Origin: Durusdinium trenchii
Taxonomy: Eukaryota; Sar; Dinophyceae; Suessiales; Symbiodiniaceae
DNA: 64,000 bases
Assembly (NCBI GenBank): GCA_963970005.1
Contig: CAXAMN010003725.1
Span: forward strand, 285,292 to 349,291
Direction of reading: 5' to 3'
Positions 22,932 through 35,900 of the stretch are shown here, in pieces; position 1 is the first letter of the stretch, and each line of letters starts with the position of its first letter. Both the position numbers and the translations under genes were made by a program. Below the pieces are notes generated by a model. The model did no database searches and was not told where the DNA came from. It worked only from the letters and a program-made list of their open reading frames with translations.

Positions 22932-24969
22932 TGGGCTGAACGGGTGGAGCAGCCCATGGTCGCCTATGGTCGAGCCTTGTTGATTACAACTTCCTTGCCA
23001 TGATTCGACTCAAGACGACATAAGACGACAAGAGGTTCACACGAGAAACATTGGTTTGTTCAAACTGTCTAGGTTGTTCACACGAGGGAGCCCGGTTCAT
23101 TTGAGATTGTGAACACGTGCGACGATTAAGGAATATTTGGGGAGTGGGCTACTGCGCTTTGCATCGGTATGTCGCAGCATAGGGAAGTTGAGTCTGCTCA
23201 AAAGTACCATGGACCATCTCGCTTCAAACACCTTGCCATCTCCCGCTCTGTGTCCTCTCACAGCGCGCGTGTCGTCTCTCTCTCTCTCTCTTTTTTGTGC
23301 TTGCTTACATCCCACATCGTCCCACACTATCCCACACTCCCACAATTCCGAACATGTTGGTGTGAAGGTTCCACGGTTCCTTAAAATCACGATCAATGCA
23401 TGCTTGACCTGCAAGACTCTGGCTCAGATATGCCGCTAGACACCGCAGGGTTAAGGACCATATTGCCAGAGCAAGAAGACATGCCGCCGGCCGCTAAACG
23501 AATCGCACGCTGACACTGATCCCACTTAAAGGTCACGTGCTTAGTCAGCATCCTGAGCATCCTGACTCCTAACGCTCCGACTTCCGAAAGGCGCAAACCT
23601 TGAACAAACCCATGAAACCAGAGAAACCATGAATCAAACCATGCCCAGACCATCGACCCCTTCGGGCCTTTTTCCACTCCACGGCGCGTCTTTTGGGAGA
23701 TCCCCGCGGTCTCAAGGGGCTGTTTGCCCCGCTCCGCCGGCCCGGGCGCCATGGTGGAGAGAAGGAGACGCCGAGCTGGAGTGGAGAGTAGCATGGCGGT
23801 TGGAATCCATTGGCAAATAGACGTGAACACGAAACATCATGAAACACCAGAATGTCAATGAGACGGGGTGGCAAATCACAATGCAAAACGAAACTCCTGC
23901 TTGGGCCAATCACTCTCGCGCAGGACCCTGAAGGCTGATGTGACCTGTTGCAACCGAGCGGAGGAGGAACCGGGAGACCAGGTTGTTATATCCAAAAAAC
24001 ATATATATATATATATATCCAAAGCTTCCAATAAGTGTCCAAGTTGTCAGGTGTAAGTCTCCTTTGGTGCGGAGGTTTGTGAACTGAAGGGTCCAGCCGG
24101 CATTGGAGGCGTGATTGCCTCCAGAGAAGTGATGCATCCAAGATGTACAAAGTAATTAGGACAGACTGGACATGACGAACCTGGCCTCCTTGGATCATCT
24201 TGGATCATCTTGGATCATGAATCTCTTGACTTGTTGATGTTCGCCGGTCGGAAACTACGGTACTATTGCTTGCCCCAGGCTCAATACATTGCCGTCCTCC
24301 GGGTGGCTCCACTCGAAGGACCTCAGGCACTCCTTGAGACAGTACCATCCAACCCCGCCTGTCGGCATCCAAGGCGAAGACTCTCATGGATCGCCACTGG
24401 GCCTGCTTGGGGACTGACATGACTTCTTGGCACGATCCCGACGACCCACACGGACCCACCTCCGTTGCAAGACATGCACCCCCCCGGCCCCACCCACCTG
24501 ACAAAGGTGGCAAAGATGTGACGCAAGGACGACTGAAAAGATGTGAAGTGTCTGTCGAGTGCCTGGAATGACACCAAGTGTTGATCCATACCCCGACAAC
24601 CCGCGGAGTGTCAGCTCATCCATGCGGTTTTCCAAAGCAGCTGCCATTTACGTGGAAGGGCTTGGTCAAAAAGGGAAGTAGCTGGTAGCGTTCGCTGAGT
24701 TTACTTGGGGACCAGCCTTGTTCAAGAAGCTTCAACACCAGGAAAGCGGAGAACCTGCATTGAACACATCACGTTGAAGCAACCGATGCTTCCGGAGACC
24801 GTGCTTCGTCAGGAAAGCTGAACCGTCATTTGGAGAAAATGGAGACTCCCACCGAGGAGGTGGATATTGGACGCCTGGTCTGGATAGAGACCGCCCCCCG
24901 TATAAGGGAAAGCGAAGCAACCTGAACTCATTCGTTGTGGTGCTGCCAAGGAAACTTTGAAACCATCGA

Positions 24970-27142
24970 GTCTCTTCTTGGGAACCAAATGGAGGAGGTC
25001 TATATGCAGCTACTTGGCTCAGCAAGTAAGAAACAACCAGAGGCCAGTTGATATGAGATGATATGAAGAGCTTGCAGCCAGTTCGTGCCCATGAGCAAGC
25101 TTCTGAGTTCCTCCCCCAGGCTGCAGCTACACTATGCTACTGCCATCCGCCTTTTGTCTCATCGAGATGCGGTGGCAAGGAAGTATCAGGAGGAGCAACG
25201 GCGGATCCCGGTGTGCTGTACGATCCCCGGGCTCCAACCACAAGAAGATACCTGGGGCTCCTGGCATCGCTACTAGGAGCAAGGACGCTACTAGGGGCTC
25301 CTGGCCTTACTACTTGTAGCTTTTTCGCCAATAGCATCATGATCCCAAGCCTGGAAAACATCGTCACGCGAAACGGGCCCTCCAAAAGGAACAGGTCGAG
25401 TGGTGGCATGGCTGCATGTCCTGAGCCTTCCTTCCAAGACGAACTGCCGGGCTTGCTTTTCTGTTAAAGATGTGTGGCCATAAGCTACATCCGATCCGAG
25501 CATCAATAAGCGAAACTTGTTATGTTGCCAGCTCCCTTCCGGCATCCCCAGATGTCCTCTACACGGGAAGGTCTTCTTGTTGGCATGCTGTGTCAACCTA
25601 CGCTTTGAAGATTTCTGCACGCTCCAGCAGATGCGGGGACTCGCCTATTTTTTTAGTGCGTTCCGTGTTCACCAGGAGAATGAACAACTCCGCACCCAGT
25701 TGGAGGCCCTGAGGACCAGAGATCCCAGGGAGAAGGAATTGAAGACCACGAAGATCATGAATACCCAGCTCAAGCTCTACAAGGAGACGGAGAATGTGTC
25801 CGGATCTGAGGGAACATAGGGAAAGGCGGGGTAAGGGCTTGCTTACCACATACAACGCCGATGCAGTCTCCAAGTATATATGTGAGACGTTCAAAATTTC
25901 CTTCAGCATCCAACTGTGTTATGGACTGGTGGCTGTTCCACAAGCCAACAGAAACTGGGATTCCAAATATTTCCAAATTATGTATGTAGCAAGACGTGAA
26001 GTGGCTACCCGTGATGGCAATGTGACGATATGTGACGATCCCCTACACGGCCATCAGAGTCTCAACACGGCCGTTGCCATCAGGAGAAGTATTTGGATCG
26101 TCCGGTCCTCATCAGATCGATCTTTTGCCTGACAAGTATCGGGCACGAAGCCAGGTTCATCGAGGAACCCAGGTATCCAACATAGGACTTAGGAGCAGAG
26201 CCGCGGAGCTCGTGAATCATTTTGAGCAGGAGCGTGTTCCATCAACTTCTCACCATTTCTCACCTCCAGGAGAGCCATGTTTCTTCACCAAATCGCGCAT
26301 TTCTCATGCGTCCAGAAGTCTTTCACATCGGTCCGCCCAGGTGACCGGGTTGCCCGAGCAATCGAACTCGAAAACTTCGAGCTACGAGAACAACTCAGTG
26401 CTTTGCAGCAGGTGGGGTGGGTCGACCAGAAGGGAAGGCACTCACCAAATATGCCTCAATGTGATCTATAACTGATATAACTACTTGTAGCCGAGATGAG
26501 TTGTGGGAGATCGCATCGCTTTGGCATCTCATTCGTGGGGGGGGTGTATTTATGATGCAGCTTCCTCCCTTCCAATCAAACAAATCAACGCCTCAACATG
26601 TTCAGGCCATGCTCAATGCTTTCAATGGCAACGGACTGACCCTAGCTGCTTCCATCATCGACCTCAGGTGGGCAATGCATATGTCCTCGGAGGTGGCCAG
26701 GCTCGGCTGTGGGGAAGGGGTACTCGTAGCTGTCACAGCTATATGGGATTTTTGTTTTGGTGACGCATGTGGCCGTGTTCTTAGCTGGTGAATTATACCA
26801 TGCATACTGTATACGACGCAACGCAAAAAATACGGCAAAATTGCTGGCTGGGCAGCCTGGCACCTCATTGAAGGTGTCACTCGTTGGCAGAGTGCGGTGT
26901 TTTTCCTCCCCGTGGCCGGCCAGGATCTGGCCTCGGCCATGTTCCCACCTGCGAGAGAGATGAACCCAGCAAGCCCCAGCGGAAAGCCGGAGATGCTCTT
27001 TGGAAGCCCACACAACGACACTCGGCGAAGAATGCCCACACACACGAGACATGAAGAAATGCATCTTGGCTGTCGACTAACACGGGAAGAACACTGCAAT
27101 CTAGACATGGACATATTACCCTCATTGCTACAGATTGTCTAA
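24970..27142 (+). CDS. Coiled-coil protein, multi-exon, unknown family
   Basis: Exons read in one consistent order: about 24970-25019 (GNQMEEVYMQLLGS), 25092-25210 (RLLSHRDAVARKYQEEQRR), 25676-25802 (ENEQLRTQLEALRTRDPREK, GA donor), 26084-26233 (IDLLPDKYRARSQ, then SRAAELVNHFEQE), 26341-26411 (AIELENFELREQLSALQQ), 26606-26659 (AMLNAFNGNGLTLAASII, GA donor) and 26924-27142 (FPPAREMNPASPSGKPEM, ending TAA). Phases agree from the second exon to the stop. Heptad-like Leu/Glu/Gln/Arg repeats predict a long coiled coil followed by a proline/serine-rich, positively charged tail. A cytoskeletal or centrosomal role is possible but is only an inference from composition. The 5' end is not fixed. Confidence 0.55.
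25255..25320 (+). repeat. CTACTAGG repeat family, copy 2
   Basis: CATCGCTACTAGGAGCAAGG followed by CGCTACTAGGGGCTCCTGGC; lies in an intron of the coiled-coil gene. Confidence 0.8.
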
Positions 27143-28501
27143 AAGAGGATTGTAACATGTTGTAACAGTTGCAACAGGTAAAAGGTGTCAACACTCAAAT
27201 TGTATTCTTGGTTCCGTGCTAACCTCCAGAAGGCGGAAATCCATTGTATAATACAGTTAGAAAAAGCATTTGAACCTGATGAACCACCAGTTTGAAGAAT
27301 TGGAAGGAGATTTAAGAACCCAAACAAACATCATTAAGAATGAAACACATCAAGAACAACAACACCAAACTGTAAAAATCAAAGTTCTCGAACATCCTCC
27401 GAAATTCTGGAAACTCTATATAAATCGAACAATCTTTTGGACAGCCTATTCTTGAAGGTTCACGGCTCACATGTTAAAGCTGTTTTGTCTCGTTTTGTCG
27501 TTACTCACTCCCAGTTCAGCATCATAAACGTATCCAAAGTTTGGAAGAGAATATGCCGGAACATATTGAAAGGAACCACTTGACATACTGACAAGGTGAC
27601 AAGGCCCACTCAGGAACTCTTCCTCTCTTGATTTGAAATGGTGGGCCCGTCCAGAACGCGACTTACAATTCCTACTCGACCCTCGCAGAAATTCAATCCT
27701 GAAACATCCAATGGAGAGGAAACAAATGAACTGGCAAAAAAAATGGAAAAAAGGAGATCCCTTGGTTTGAAGGAAGGATTTTCATGGATTTCCAAGACCT
27801 ATTCTATGTTATATATGTTTAATTATCATGTTTGGGACTGGGAACACGTCTGACCTGTTGCAACCCCTTGAGCTAACATTCACCAACATGGACCTTTTTG
27901 GCCTAAACGTTTGACCATTGCTTCACGTCTCTTCTTGGTAGCAATGGGGATGACATATGTAAAATAGAGACAACATACTAAGGTCATATGAGTCATATAT
28001 CACAAGCCTAGCAGTGATAGAAGTCGACACCCACATGAATTTCCTGTCAGATACATTTTTGTTTGCGGAGTTTCTGTGCAACGTCAAACGTCGACAGGGT
28101 CCACCTTCGACTCCATTGGATAGGCTGGGTGACCCGTCCGCTTCGCGGGACGGACCTGTTCTTTCTGCGAAGTCCGCCGGTGAAAGTCACCAGGCCGCCG
28201 AGGCCCTTGTCTTGAGCTCGAGTGCTTCAGAATACTAAGCACGTCTGGACCGTCTGGACATCTCCAAAATGTTTCCAAATGAACCCCCTCTAGTATTGGA
28301 AGATCTCTGTCCTTTACACACCACAAAGCTACGAGGTGAGTCCTTGCTGTGCATGCCTTTTGCAACTTTTCGGAACGCAGTGGCCGCGCAGGCTGGAGCG
28401 CGCCCAGCAGAAGCTGGAAAGCTGGGCTTCGCAGCACCGAAGCACCTTGAAGCGCGATTTGGCAGGACAGGAGCCGACGGCCGTCAAACGTCCGCTGAAC
28501 C

Positions 28502-28590
28502 CTCCAACCTAATAGCGATGGCCTCCAACCTAATAGCAATGGTCTCCAACCTGACACCAATGCCCTCCAACCTAATAGTGTCTCCAACCA
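28502..28590 (+). repeat. 21-bp tandem repeat (CTCCAACCTAATAG...)
   Basis: CTCCAACCTAATAG or variants start at 28502, 28523, 28544 and 28565, an exact 21-bp period, with a partial copy at 28582. The period is a multiple of three, so it creates long artefactual open frames on both strands. A single related unit sits near 13986. Confidence 0.85.
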
Positions 28591-28840
28591 ACCTACACCC
28601 TGAGGCCTAAAGGACTTTGTTTTTGTCGTTTCCACTAAACGCACCACGATGTAGCAGGTGAGTCTACCAGACTGAGTCAAGAAATGGGTTCTGGTAGACC
28701 TGGACTTATGCTTGCTTACTCTCATCACTCGACCCTGTTGAGATCCTCAGTTCGACTCTCCTAATTATGCCACTTTTCGTGTGGTGACTTGGCACTACGC
28801 AAGGTGCCTCAAGAGCACAACAGACCAGATATCAGACCAG

Positions 28841-28958
28841 GTCTATTCAGCTTTGTTTGGTCCCAGATGTCTGTCGCCTGGTAGGCTTGGTGGACGTCAG
28901 CGAGCTGCCGGCCATGGAGCTTCCAGGAACGTTGGCCACGCGGGGAGCTTCGGCCGAG
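28841..28958 (+). CDS. Isolated exon, unknown
   Basis: After a CAG acceptor, one frame reads CLVPDVCRLVGLVDVSELPA and continues to TRGASAE, ending at a GTGTGT donor. Its GC-rich third positions differ from the flanking DNA. It might be an N-terminal exon of the channel gene starting further downstream, but this is untested. Confidence 0.4.
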
Positions 28959-30102
28959 GTGTGTAGGAAACACACGGAATCAACCCCAAAACCTACCTTT
29001 CATCCTACGGGCAGGAGAGAAAGGCTTAGCAGGCAGAGGAACATTTCTTTTTTCATTTTATATTTTTCGCTACAGAAGGTAGATGTTATATAAGGTAGTT
29101 CAATAATAAGCAATTACTTGTCAAAGAGGGCCTTATTTTTGATTTGTCAACAACACCAAGTGGGTTGGCGTGTGGAATGCCTGGTGCACCTGGTGTATGC
29201 CGGTGATCACTGAGGATCTTATGGGCCAACACCAAAGCAAGACGAGACGCACGAAGAGCCTGAGAAGCTGCCTGAACCGCATTTGTCAAGGTTGCCTGGG
29301 TTGGTTGTATTGAATGTAATGTAATGTAATATAATATACCACAATATAGTATTATAATATTATATACTGTATATATATATATTTATATGTGTGTGTATTA
29401 ATGTAATGATGTGGTATGGTATTTGCCTGAATTGTCGCGAGGTCACGCGACGTCAGTTGTGAATTCGACCTACGTTTCTGAATAATGGATGGTCCTTCCT
29501 TTTCATTTTGTTTAATACTTCCGGCATAAGGATTATGTTTGTCATGTCCTGGGGTCCTTTGCATTCAACCAGCCAATGAAGGCCTAACCACTCGAGGAAG
29601 TGACCTTGCAAAACCCCTGCAAAATAAGGGACGAGAGTGAACCAGAACGAGAGCTGGGGCTACCAATTTTGTACTGGGCTCCTGCAGCCTGAGCACAAGC
29701 CCTGAGCAGTGGGAGTGTGAAGACATGTTAAGACACGCCGTGCACGCTTCATGACATGTGACATGTGACCAGAACTCACCCATGTTGAGCTGCTTTTCTC
29801 GATTTCCTGCGAGCTGCCATGAGCAGTGCTGGCGTGGAAGGAGCTGATGCTCGGCTGACTGAGGCCAGGAAGGGCGTTTTTGAGATAGGCTTTCTCCCAC
29901 GCAGATTTCTCAAGACGCCGAATATGAGGCTTTCAGGGCCCGAAAAGCTTAAATCTGACGTCGTGAGAAAGGTCCCTGGGATCGATTCCTCCCACGTCAC
30001 TTTCCACCGATAACTTTATGGGGCCACGCCAGGCACGAGAGCCCGGCGTTTTGCAAACCAGCCTGGCAGGTGCCAGGGCCAGTTTTGTGAAGTGGCAGGG
30101 GG

Positions 30103-30603
30103 TTGCTGTTTGGGTCAGTGGCAGGCGGCGGGGATTGTTTTTCTAAACGCCAGGCCGAAGCAGAGTTCAAGTTGGGTCGCCATGCAGCTTCTCACAGTCA
30201 CTTGCTGTCGCACTTGCAGAGGCATCCTGACTGTGAAGAAGGTTGCTTGAAGCAGCTGATAATTTGCCTTTTCAAAGCGAAAGGAGCCTTGCATGACCAT
30301 GGAAGAGCTGAGCGCAGCTTCCAAAGAAGTCTTGTCGCACCCGTCCGCTTGGAGAAGGTTGCCACAGGTGCTGAGCCGTGGCAACGAGTGCCTGAGTCTT
30401 CAACCAGAAGACATGGTGGGGCCCGACTTGTGGTCGAGCGTCCCCTCAGTTCCGTCTTGAAGAAGAAAGTTGAGAATCGCAAGAAGATGACTCCAGGCTT
30501 GCTGCGCTTTGTCTTCACAAATGGCAAGCCCTCAACCATGTTTCCCAAGTCCAGTCAAGTGGGACCTATCGTGTCTAGCTTCCAACGCCGGCAGAGGAGT
30601 TGA
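30103..30603 (+). pseudogene. Possible frameshifted coding remnant
   Basis: Two overlapping plus frames each carry a protein-like stretch: MEELSAASKEVLSHPSAWRR with a stop near 30457, and a second frame with KKKVENRKKMTPGLLRFVF to 30603. A frameshift between them would give one reading. There are no homologues that I can name, and chance is possible. Confidence 0.2.
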
Positions 30604-31107
30604 CCTGACCTTGCTAAAATCCCAATCAGTTTTTTGGTTCCAAGCTTGCGGAGGAATTTGTCAAGCAACAGCAGTGTCCTCACCCGAAATATTATCATGA
30701 GGCATTCTTGTGCCCCCAAGAGGCCTCAGAGACTTTTTGCAGTGCAATTACGAGTTTGTGCCAAAGTTTTGCGCCGCACTCTGAGCGCAAGACAGCTAGG
30801 TGCTGCGCCTCCAGGCCATGAAGCTGTTGCCAGGAGGGAATTGAGCATGGCGCAGGAGTGAAAAGAGAGGAGGCTGCATTTTGTGTTTGTGATGGTTTTT
30901 CACAACATGCTACTTTGGAAGCTTGTGTGTAGTGAGGCCACGCCATGCCTGACTTGTAATAGTTCCTAGGGTGTCAGGTCGATTCTTTCTGCCCCCCCTG
31001 CGCTGTCAAAATCGTTGTGTTATTTCAGGCGACCCAAATCTTACTTCACTTTTAGAAACAAGAAACCGCCCTAACAACTTGCAAATGACTACAATCAGCC
31101 AGATGGT

Positions 31108-31860
31108 ATGGTATGTATGTGTGGAAAGAAAGACAGAAACGAAAGCAATAAATTGGCAATAAATAATGAATGCATGTATATGTGTATGCATGCACGTATG
31201 TATGTATGCTTGCGTGCATGTATGTGTGTATGCATGTATGTTTGTTTGTTTGCGTGTATGTGTGTATGTATTTATGTGTATGTAGTGTAAGTAGTGCGTG
31301 TAATGTATGTATGTATGTACGTATGTATGTAGGTCGTAGGTATATATGTAAATTTGTCTGTCTGTCTTTCTGTATGTATGTATGTATGTAGGTAGGTACG
31401 TACGTGGGTATGTGTGTATGTATGTGTGTATGCATGGTATGGTGCCGTATGGTATGATATGTATTGTACAGTATTGTACGGTACTGTTTTGTAACCTAGT
31501 GTGTTGTATTCTATGTATGTAGTGTACCGTATGGTATGTTTTGGTATGGTACATGCGGTGCGTACGTTTGTATGTGTTTTTTATTCTACTTGTGTAGGTA
31601 GGCAATACGGTAGGTAGGTAGGTGGTTACATGCATGCATACCTACACACACATATATCCAGATACGTACATATACATATACATACGCATATGCGCACACA
31701 TGCATACACATACAGATGCACATATACATATATTTAGGTATACATTTACATGTGCATATACACTGACGTATATTTATATATATACACATGTACACACACA
31801 TACATACAAACATTTGCATATACAAACATATGCATATACATACTCATACACATTTAGCCA
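31108..31860. repeat. TATG/TACA interrupted microsatellite
   Basis: About 500 bases rich in TATG/TGTA on the plus strand are followed from about 31640 by about 220 bases rich in TACA/CATA. The two halves are therefore roughly complementary and could fold back on each other. All open frames here (poly Tyr-Ile-His-Thr or Cys-Met-Tyr-Val) are artefacts of the repeat. Confidence 0.9.
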
Positions 31861-32943
31861 ACCACAATGCAGATACAGTACTGGTTTGGACGTTGAATTG
31901 GGAAATGCATTAAACCACACTTGGGAGATCTTTGAACTTCTGCGTCACGGGGTCTCTTCTGGTAGAGTTTCTTTTTGAGAAGTGGATCAGACGGTAAGCT
32001 GTGTCATGGGGCATGCATGAGCAACCGTTCTTCCCAGCTTGGCGTTGAGTCCTGTGGAACCTAAGGCCACCGCCAGATGAGGATGATGAGGATAAAGAGG
32101 AAGTTTTTTACATCCGCAACGCATATCGTCCCGCCCTCAGATCCTGAACTCAGATTGTTGTGTCTTGCATGTCCTCCCTAATTGATGTCCTTCCCGAACT
32201 TCGTCACGTTTCATTGGAAGGCATTCTCTTACAGCGATCCTGCAGCATTCCCCAATCATCCATTCATCCACCCCAACTTCACCACTTCATAGCCCTTTTG
32301 GGGACTTCCTGCACAAATCTCGAACAAATACTTCCAGAGTTGTCAGACACTTCCTTTTGGTTTTGCTCATCCAATCGGAGGTGCTTGAAGGGTGAGCAGC
32401 TGCAATTTTGTTGAGTGATGAGGCGTTGATGAGGAGGATGAAACGGGGCCCGCCTACTACATCAAGTGCATACGAGATACCATGAAATCCTGGTTCTTCC
32501 AAGGGCTACGCGGCTAGAAGTGAGCTCGGTTTATTGCAAACTCATAATATAACAGTACATGCACATCAATGCCCATCAGATTCTTGTGTTTCGATGAAAG
32601 CGCAGCATCAGAATGCTCCAATTGTTTGGTGCAACAGTCCTGCTTGCCCAGCAATGTGCAGCCACTAGCTGCTGATTCATGGAGACCGAAGGAGTCATTC
32701 AACACCTCGAAAATTTATGAATGACCACTCGAAAATTTATGAATGACCACATCCACGGAATCCACCTCTAACATGATTTTGTGATTGTATATGATATCAT
32801 CAATCGTGCAAGCTGCTATATAGATATAATGATGTACAGTAATTAGAAATTGATTTGAACCTTGGATTGAACATTGACGTCTGAACTTGTGCTTTCCAAA
32901 GAGCCTTGCCTTTCGTTCCACCTGAGGGACCGAGATATGCAAG

Positions 32944-35900
32944 ATACATATTGGAGCTCTGGCGTTTGCCAATACATTGCACGAAGCTCCACCTTCGAGC
33001 ACACCACGATGATCATGATCGCTGTAGCCTGGCTGAGTGGACCATCCCGATATGACCGGTGTCAGAGGTCCTGAAGTCAGGACACAGAATTGACAATCAT
33101 AGTTTCATTAACACAGATTGGTTCAACATACGCAAAAGGCGTTTGCGCATTATGGTTCAACAAGAATGTGTGATTACTGGTGTTTGGCTTTGTTTGTGTG
33201 CGATCCTTAGGCCAATGCAGTGTGGCTAGGTGTCGATGTCACCTACAACAATCAGATCCTCCTGATCAACTCAGAAGCTTCTCTGAACTTTAGACGTGGG
33301 CTATGCACATACCGGGTCATAAATCCTGATCTTGAGGAGGCCAGCAAAAGCTCCACTCGGGAAGCACGGGTTCAAGTCCAAAACTCCATGCTGAACTTTC
33401 CAATACGTGATTTTGTGGGGGGGTTTTCGTATACCCTTTTGCAATCTTTTGCAGGCTTAGTTTTCCTGCTGCCATTTGTCCAAATTAAGCAGGCAACCAT
33501 GTGTCAGGTAGTAGTATGTTATGCGCCTACTGTTGACCTCTCCTGTCGCCTTATCCCCGGGATCAGGAGCCGGTCTTCATCATCATGGAGAACATTTTTT
33601 GCACTTACTTCTTTTGTGAGGCCTCACCTAGTTGAATCTCAGTTGTGCACATGATCACAACCGTTGAGCATTTGAACGCCTATTATTGCTGACCATGCAG
33701 TGACTTAAAAGACCGGAAGGCTTGGAGGCTGAGGCATCTTGAAGTGTTTGAATCTGCCGGATTGGCTTTTCGCAGATCGTGGTGCGCTTCGGTGCCTTCC
33801 GCAAGAAGTGCAATGTGTTTCGCGACTTTTGGTGACTTGTCGGTACGAGATCTTTTTGCTTGATGACACTAAAGTAGTCTGAATGAGATAGTGTGGTCTC
33901 CCACTAAAGTAGTCTGAGCGAGATACTGTGGCATGACCTACTTATATAAGTAGTCTAAACGAGATAGGGCCCCCGCATATAGATAGTGTTTTTGAGTTTA
34001 GTACCAAACAAATGCCGCGGCACATGTATAGACATATTTATATACACTGCCGCTTCAAAAGAAGGAGGGTGCGGCTGGCCAAAAAGCGCAGCCGTGTAAG
34101 GCAGGCCAGATATGAGAGCTCAGATGTGCCCGGAAGATTTCGACGTTCAAGCTGTGAAGGTAAAGCTAAAGTGAAACATGACGGGGACGTGTGCTAGAAA
34201 TTCAGAAAGGTAAACGTCATTGGACGGCCGATCATTGCAGAAACTTGGGCGGCGCTGCAATTAATGTTGGGAGTGCCCCAGACCAGCGATCCGGCGGATA
34301 TATTCTGAACATGGACGGAAAGCACCCCCGGCAACCCTAAATCTAAACAAAAGGGGGCTTACTTGTTCCATGGCCCCTCCCATGGTGTGGGTCATCCTCC
34401 AAATGACGGCCTCCCTTTGGCCCCTCACTAAGATCCCGGAGATCCTCTCTCTCTCTCTGCATATATAGATATAATATATACGTATATAACTATATTATAT
34501 AAAGCATGTTTCCTCATAATGTAAACGTAATCGCTTTTTTCCAGGAAACCTATACCATATTTTTATATAGTTGGCTTGCTCCGCTCCGCCCAAACCCCTA
34601 ATTTGCAACTTTTGTTGCTTTTGTTATTTACTGACATGTTCTCATACATCATATTGAGCCATAAATACCGTGATTGATGCTTTTCAAGTCTGGTCTTCCA
34701 TTGATAGTGTCGAAACCGCTTGAAACTTGAAACCATTATATATAAGGATCAGGATATGCAAGGTAAATCGTTTGGGGATTCTCTGTGTGTAGTCCCAAAC
34801 CGCTTGGAACCGTTTCACGCAACGTAAACAGGTGTGTCACAAATAGCTCTAAGCCGTTCTGAGCCATGTGGCTTTCAATTTTCCGCCTGGAAGTGTACAA
34901 CCCAGTTCTGATCGCATTTTTCCGCCTTCTAAAATCCGGTGTACTCTTGAACCATCTTGAACCCTTTGACTCCGGAGCATCACCATAATTTCTTTGCCTG
35001 GAAGCTCGGACGGGAACGGAGCCAGACATTGGTCGCACTTCGCCGAACAACGTCGCAACTGCATTGCGAGGAAATTCAGAGATTGCATCGTTGTCAGGAA
35101 TTCTGGAGCTGCCTCATCAAATCATATTACCTAGCTTGCCCTGCCCCACTCAAATTTGCATGTGGAATGTGGTTGACGATTGTAGGACATTGAGTAAATG
35201 TCCTGAGCTTCTTCACCGACTTGTATTTGGGGTCTTCACGACACGTGTAGCTTCATTACTGCTTCACCTTTAGCTGTTCTGTCCTCATTTGCTTGTAAAG
35301 TGGATTGAAGATGATTAAAGTGGGGCAGGTCTTGCCTATATTATTACTGTATATACGTCCCGTGATCATCCGGTCCTACTCAAACTCTATCCACGTCAAC
35401 CTGTAGGGAGGGATGTCACTGCAGTCGGATGCCGGTCGCTGGGTCCGATCCGAATGGCAGAGGAGGAAGACAGAGATCTTCCGGTTCTGTCCGACTGGGA
35501 TTTTCATTTAGGGAGGACATTTTTGGAACTCTTAGTCATAGTATATTTTTTGTTTTGCTCTACCTGTTGCTTCTGTGGCTTGTGTGGCTTTTGACTTCGT
35601 TGGCGTTTTGCGGCCTTTGGTGGCTTGTGTGGCATTGGGGTGGTTTGACTTTTGATGGATTGCTTTTGGTGGTTCTCGTGGATGTCGTTGGATTTTGATG
35701 ACTTTGTTTTGGTATATGTATAGTTCTTTTGGTACAGCTGCGTAGCTTTTTGGTGAAATTGATTGTTGGTGGCTTGTGTGGCTTTGGGCTGACGTTCGGT
35801 TGCGGATTGGTTTTTGATACCTTGCTTTTGGTTCTCAGGGAGTTCGTTGGATTTTGATGGCTAGGTTTTGATAGCTGTGTTTTTTGGTTGGCATTTTGTA

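Larger units (their letters stand above)
20677..24969. other. Long spacer with repeats; few coding hints
   Basis: The stretch holds a CTACTAGG repeat (22017-22110), a palindrome (22886-22931), a (TA)n run near 24003 and a triplicated TTGGATCATC near 24189-24219. Short acidic or coiled-coil-like frames at 21725-21770 and 21850-21930 could be exons but conflict between frames. Open frames at 22.3-22.7, 23.4-23.9 and 24.2-24.6 kb exist on both strands and are not called. Confidence 0.4.
27143..32943. other. Spacer and/or upstream part of the channel gene
   Basis: Mostly noncoding, with AT-rich stretches (27.2-27.5, 29.3-29.4 kb), the 21-bp repeat at 28502-28590, the TATG/TACA tract at 31108-31860 and one good isolated exon at 28841-28958. 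Exons for the channel N-terminus before S1 are expected upstream of 32944, but none could be tied to it. Confidence 0.4.

Noticed and set aside
28084-28728. Minus-strand open frame of 214 codons
   Set aside because: Much of it reads through the 21-bp tandem repeat (periodic LLGWRP-type units), whose period is a multiple of three; no start, splice or family support.
31006-31635. Minus-strand open frame of 209 codons, Tyr/Ile/His/Thr-rich
   Set aside because: Pure translation of a TATG/TACA microsatellite.
33211-33654. Single long open frame of 144 codons
   Set aside because: Only its first about 22 codons are the S1 exon of the channel; the S2 exon lies within the same span in a different part, and the remainder is intron.
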